Shown piece by piece: positions 60,908 through 64,000 of a stretch of DNA of 64,000 bases; position 1 is the first letter of the stretch; the number at the start of each line of letters is the position of its first letter. Position numbers and translations under genes: made by a program. The notes below the pieces were generated by a model that saw only the letters and a list, made by a program, of their open reading frames with translations, did not search any database and was not told the origin of the DNA. Origin of the DNA: Nageia nagi (lineage: Eukaryota > Pinophyta); the NCBI GenBank assembly GCA_050084985.1, contig JBITNC010000001.1:40362001-40426000 (forward strand). Reading direction: 5' to 3'.

Positions 60908-62300
60908 TTACACCTTTATAATGGGAAGATATTTGGTCCCACAAATGCATAGATGAGGAGACAACTCTCCAACCCTTATTTTATCCATCCACTTAGCTTT
61001 ATTAGGCTTATATCCTTTCAATCCAACCAACCATAGCTCTGTGTTACCTCTTCTTGTGGCATGGACCTTCTTTTGTAATATTGAATCCTCCTTGAGTTCA
61101 TCCATAGTATTTGGAGCTAAGTCATCAAGATATGGAAAATTATAATATGAACCTACTTCATCTTCAATCAACATATATGGATCATATAATTTCAAATGTT
61201 CCACATTCTCAACTAAATAGATGTTCATATATACCAATATATTTAATCTAAAAGCATTCTCACTTGCTTCACAATCTCAAATGGTCCATACCTTATAGGT
61301 TCAACTTCTTGGCTAGTCCTTGCAACCTCTCCTTACTAAGCTACAACCAAACATGATCTTCCACAAGAAACTTATGGTCAACTCTATATTTTTTATGTCT
61401 CATCTTGTACTTGTCTTGTCTCAAGTTGCTCTTGGACTTTAAAATGAATTTGCCTAGTCTTTTCAATAAATGTTTCAGCTTGCTTTTCCTCTCTCCCAAG
61501 TGAATATTCTTCATCCTTTTGTTGTACAAACACACAATCAAAAGGTGAAGGTGGTTAATAACAAAAATAATTTTCAAAAGGACTCTTCTTAATGGAAGAA
61601 TCAATTTCTCTATTATATGAATATTGGATATATTCAAGATGTTCATATCAAGACTTAGGATACTTACCACAATAACCCCTTAAGATTTGAACCACTATTA
61701 TATTCACCACCTTTATTTTTCCATCTATTTGAGGATGAAAATAAGTACTCCTCTTTAACCTTGTATCCATATTTTCACATAAACATATCCAAAACTTGAC
61801 TTAAAATCTACTGTCTCTATCTAAAACAATAGAAGTAGGCAATCCAAAATGAAACCAAACATGAGAAAAGAACAAATTTGTAGCATCTTGTCCTATTATA
61901 GTATTCTTATATGGAATAAAAAAACACATCTTGTTAAATCTATCCACAACAACTAAATATTCATGATCCTTATTTGGTCATAGGAAATCCTCCTACAAAA
62001 TCCATTGAGATACACTCCCATGTACATGAAAGTACTAGAAGTGGTTGATACAAACTCAATTTCTTGTTACTTGGCTTGCTAATGCAACATAAAGAACACC
62101 CCCTTATGTATTTGGAAACTTGATCTTGCATCTTTGGACAAAATACATACCTTTGTAAATTCTACAATATCTTTCTAACCCCAAAATATCATGTAATCCT
62201 TGAAGTATGTGCTTCTCTAATTATTCCAATCCTTTCACCTATAGGTACACATAATGAATTAAAATAAAAAAGAAATCCATTTTAAAAATGAAAATCATCC
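60908..62300 (-). pseudogene. Integrase and chromodomain-like tail of the right-hand gypsy element
   Basis: The core is read in YLVVVDRFNKMCFFIPYKNT (about 61905-61965), then LPTSIVLDRDSRF (about 61810-61850) with the second catalytic Asp, then YFHPQIDGKIKVVN (about 61700-61745), where the catalytic Glu of the usual 'DGQTEVVN' reads Lys. The C-terminal domain follows at 61341-61670. A 109-codon open stretch (60908-61237) ends the protein: VYMNIYLVENVEHLKLYDP, then ILQKKVHATRRGNTELWLVG, a chromodomain-like region as in chromoviruses. Relatively few stops interrupt it. Confidence 0.8.
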
Positions 62301-62309
62301 AAACCATCA

Positions 62310-62931
62310 TACTTGGACCTATATGAATATAAATACTCATACACCTCTTCAATGTTAGGATCTTATACATATGTCTCTAAAAATGACACAAAAAGAAAAG
62401 GAAGAGATTTTAGCACTGAAAGGGAACTCATTGGCCCCTTTTTATACACTATTAATGGCCCCAAAATAGTATTTAATGTTGCTAATCACATGGAATTAGC
62501 AAGTATAGGTGGTTTAGAAAGCATTTTAGCAACCTTATTATGTGTTCCTTTCTTATACTTTATCACGAGATGAAATTATTGTAGAAAACCCATCCATCTA
62601 TAGTATCTAGTTTATTGCAATTTTGATTGAGTTTATAAGTACTTCAATAGTTTATGATCAATATGAATGATTATTTCTTTTTTCATTAAGTTATGTTTCC
62701 AGTTTTTAACAACTTAAACCAATGCATGCATTTCCTTATAATAAGTAGGATAATTCAAAATGGCCCCACCAAATTTTTTGAAATGATAGTAAATTGGTTT
62801 GCCTTCTTGTAAAAAATGGCTCCCATGGAATAGTCACTTGCATTAGTCTCCACTTCAAATTGTTTATATAAATTAGGAAGTGCTAGCATAGGTGTGCTAA
62901 TAATATTTTGCTTCAAGTTATCAAAATATGT
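62310..62931 (-). pseudogene. RNase H relic of the right-hand gypsy element
   Basis: METNASDYSMGAI (about 62815-62855) corresponds to the 'ETDASDYA.GAVL' start of RNase H with the catalytic Asp replaced by Asn. The remainder is broken by stops and shifts. It sits between RT and integrase. Confidence 0.65.
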
Positions 62932-63790
62932 TTATTGTTGATTCCCCCATTGGAACACTTGCCTCTTGTCGATTACATCATGTAAAGGTGAAGCAATATG
63001 AGAAAAATCAACAATAAACTTTCTCAAATATTGGAAAACACATAAAAAACTCCTTACTTCCATTATATTATATGGCCTTGGCCAATATACTATAGCACTT
63101 ACTTTAATAGGATCTATCTTAAGTTTTCCATGACCAATAACATGGTCCAAATACAACAAAGACTCTTTGCCAAACTCATATTTTGAATATTTTAACAATA
63201 AATTCTCCATATACAAAGATTGAAACACTTTTCTAAGATGTAAAACATGCTCTTCCCATGTAGAACTATAAACAAGAATATCATCCAAGTACACAATAAT
63301 AAAAGAATCAATAAATGGATGAAGCACATCATTCATTACCCTCATAAATATGGTTGGTGCATTATACAAACCAAATGGTAAAACAAACCATTCAAATAAG
63401 CCTTGTATTATCTTGAAAGAAGTCTTCCAAATTTTCTCCTTAATTTGAACTTGGTGATATCCCTCAAGTCCATCTTTATGAAGAATCTTTGCCCTTACAA
63501 CTGATCCAAAAGATCATCTATTCAAGGTAAAGAATAGTGATTTTTTATGGTGATTTTGTTAAGTGCTTTATATTCAATACACATTCTCCAAGTTTGATCC
63601 TTATTGGGAACCAAAAAATAGGTGATCCAAATGTAAATGTACTTGGTTTGATAACACCTTGATCAACCAACTCCTAAATCTACCTCTTTATCTCCTCTTG
63701 CTCCAAAACTAATTACTGATACAAAGACATGTTGGGCAATGAAGCATTAGGTAATAACTAAATATCATGTTGTATATCTTGTATAGGAGG
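62932..63790 (-). pseudogene. Reverse transcriptase of the right-hand gypsy element
   Basis: The 145-codon open stretch (62932-63369) is the longest in the window. It contains NAPTIFMRVMNDVLHPFIDS, FIIVYLDDILVYSSTWEEHV with the intact YLDD catalytic box, the thumb region and FSHIASPLHDVIDKRQVFQW. Upstream to 63790 the fingers region is present but interrupted ([19 protein letters not shown] near 63640). The sequence is typical of chromovirus RT. Confidence 0.9.
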
Positions 63791-63796
63791 TAATAT

Positions 63797-63994
63797 CTAT
63801 GGCTCTACAAATAAGTTAACAAACTCTTGGATCAATTTTTGCATATGTTCTTCTTTCTTGCATGTCATTAATGGACTATAAATAGGATTGCACATTGCTA
63901 ATAGTGTGAGATTCACCTCACTAGAAGCTCGAGTTTTCACCATGATCAACACAAATGTTTTAGAAGCATTTACAAGGCATTTTACCTTACTCAC
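63797..63994 (-). pseudogene. Protease-RT linker of the right-hand gypsy element, running to the window edge
   Basis: A 65-codon open stretch includes SEVNLTLLAMCNPIYSPLMT and EHMQKLIQEFVNLFVEP. This matches the segment just before RT in chromoviruses ('...LLQEF.DLF.EP..LPP'). The protease and gag should lie beyond 64000. Confidence 0.7.
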
Positions 63995-64000
63995 ATTAAC

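Overview
The window looks like repeat-rich nuclear DNA from a large-genome seed plant, quite possibly a gymnosperm; the species cannot be read from the sequence. It is AT-rich and strongly CpG-poor. I found no intact host gene, rRNA or tRNA. Almost everything recognisable is a decayed LTR retrotransposon, or a relic of a gene carrying the plant mobile domain (PMD). No reading frame exceeds 145 codons, yet long stretches read as protein once stops are passed over. Most of those stops are TAG or TAA where CAG or CAA (Gln) is expected, as C-to-T deamination of methylated cytosine would give.

Left part (1-13.3 kb): old LTR-like repeats, including an LTR with a second copy of its own family inserted into it in reverse (2889-4536); a PMD relic with a recognisable 80-bp intron (6691-8116); and a minus-strand Ty3/gypsy gag relic with its 5' LTR and primer-binding site (9617-13298).

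Centre (13.3-54 kb): a nested stack. A Ty1/copia element (plus strand) is split at 15726 by a Ty3/gypsy chromovirus (15727-24339) and cut again at 25240 by a gag-protease Ty3/gypsy element (about 25241-54050). That element is split at about 31834-51735 by a large minus-strand Tat-like Ty3/gypsy element with order LTR, gag, protease, extra RNase H, RT, RNase H, integrase, a long downstream ORF, LTR. Into it went a 4.67-kb gag-protease-only element (35833-40501, 1107-bp LTRs, target duplication TATAT) and a 1.7-kb solo LTR (49409-51123, target duplication GTCTT). By-eye divergence agrees with this layering. At the copia/chromovirus boundary a 1.54-kb chimeric segment is present three times in tandem.

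Right part (54-64 kb): a Ty3/gypsy gag relic (55776-56960), a second PMD relic on the minus strand (57840-59465), and a minus-strand chromovirus-like pol relic running off the right edge (60811-64000) with an intact YLDD box.

Nothing here forms a cellular pathway; what the window records is element insertion, silencing-linked mutation and local rearrangement. The most unusual items are the triplicated chimera spanning an insertion boundary, the extra RNase H upstream of RT, the long ORF after integrase, the gag-protease-only elements and the two PMD relics.
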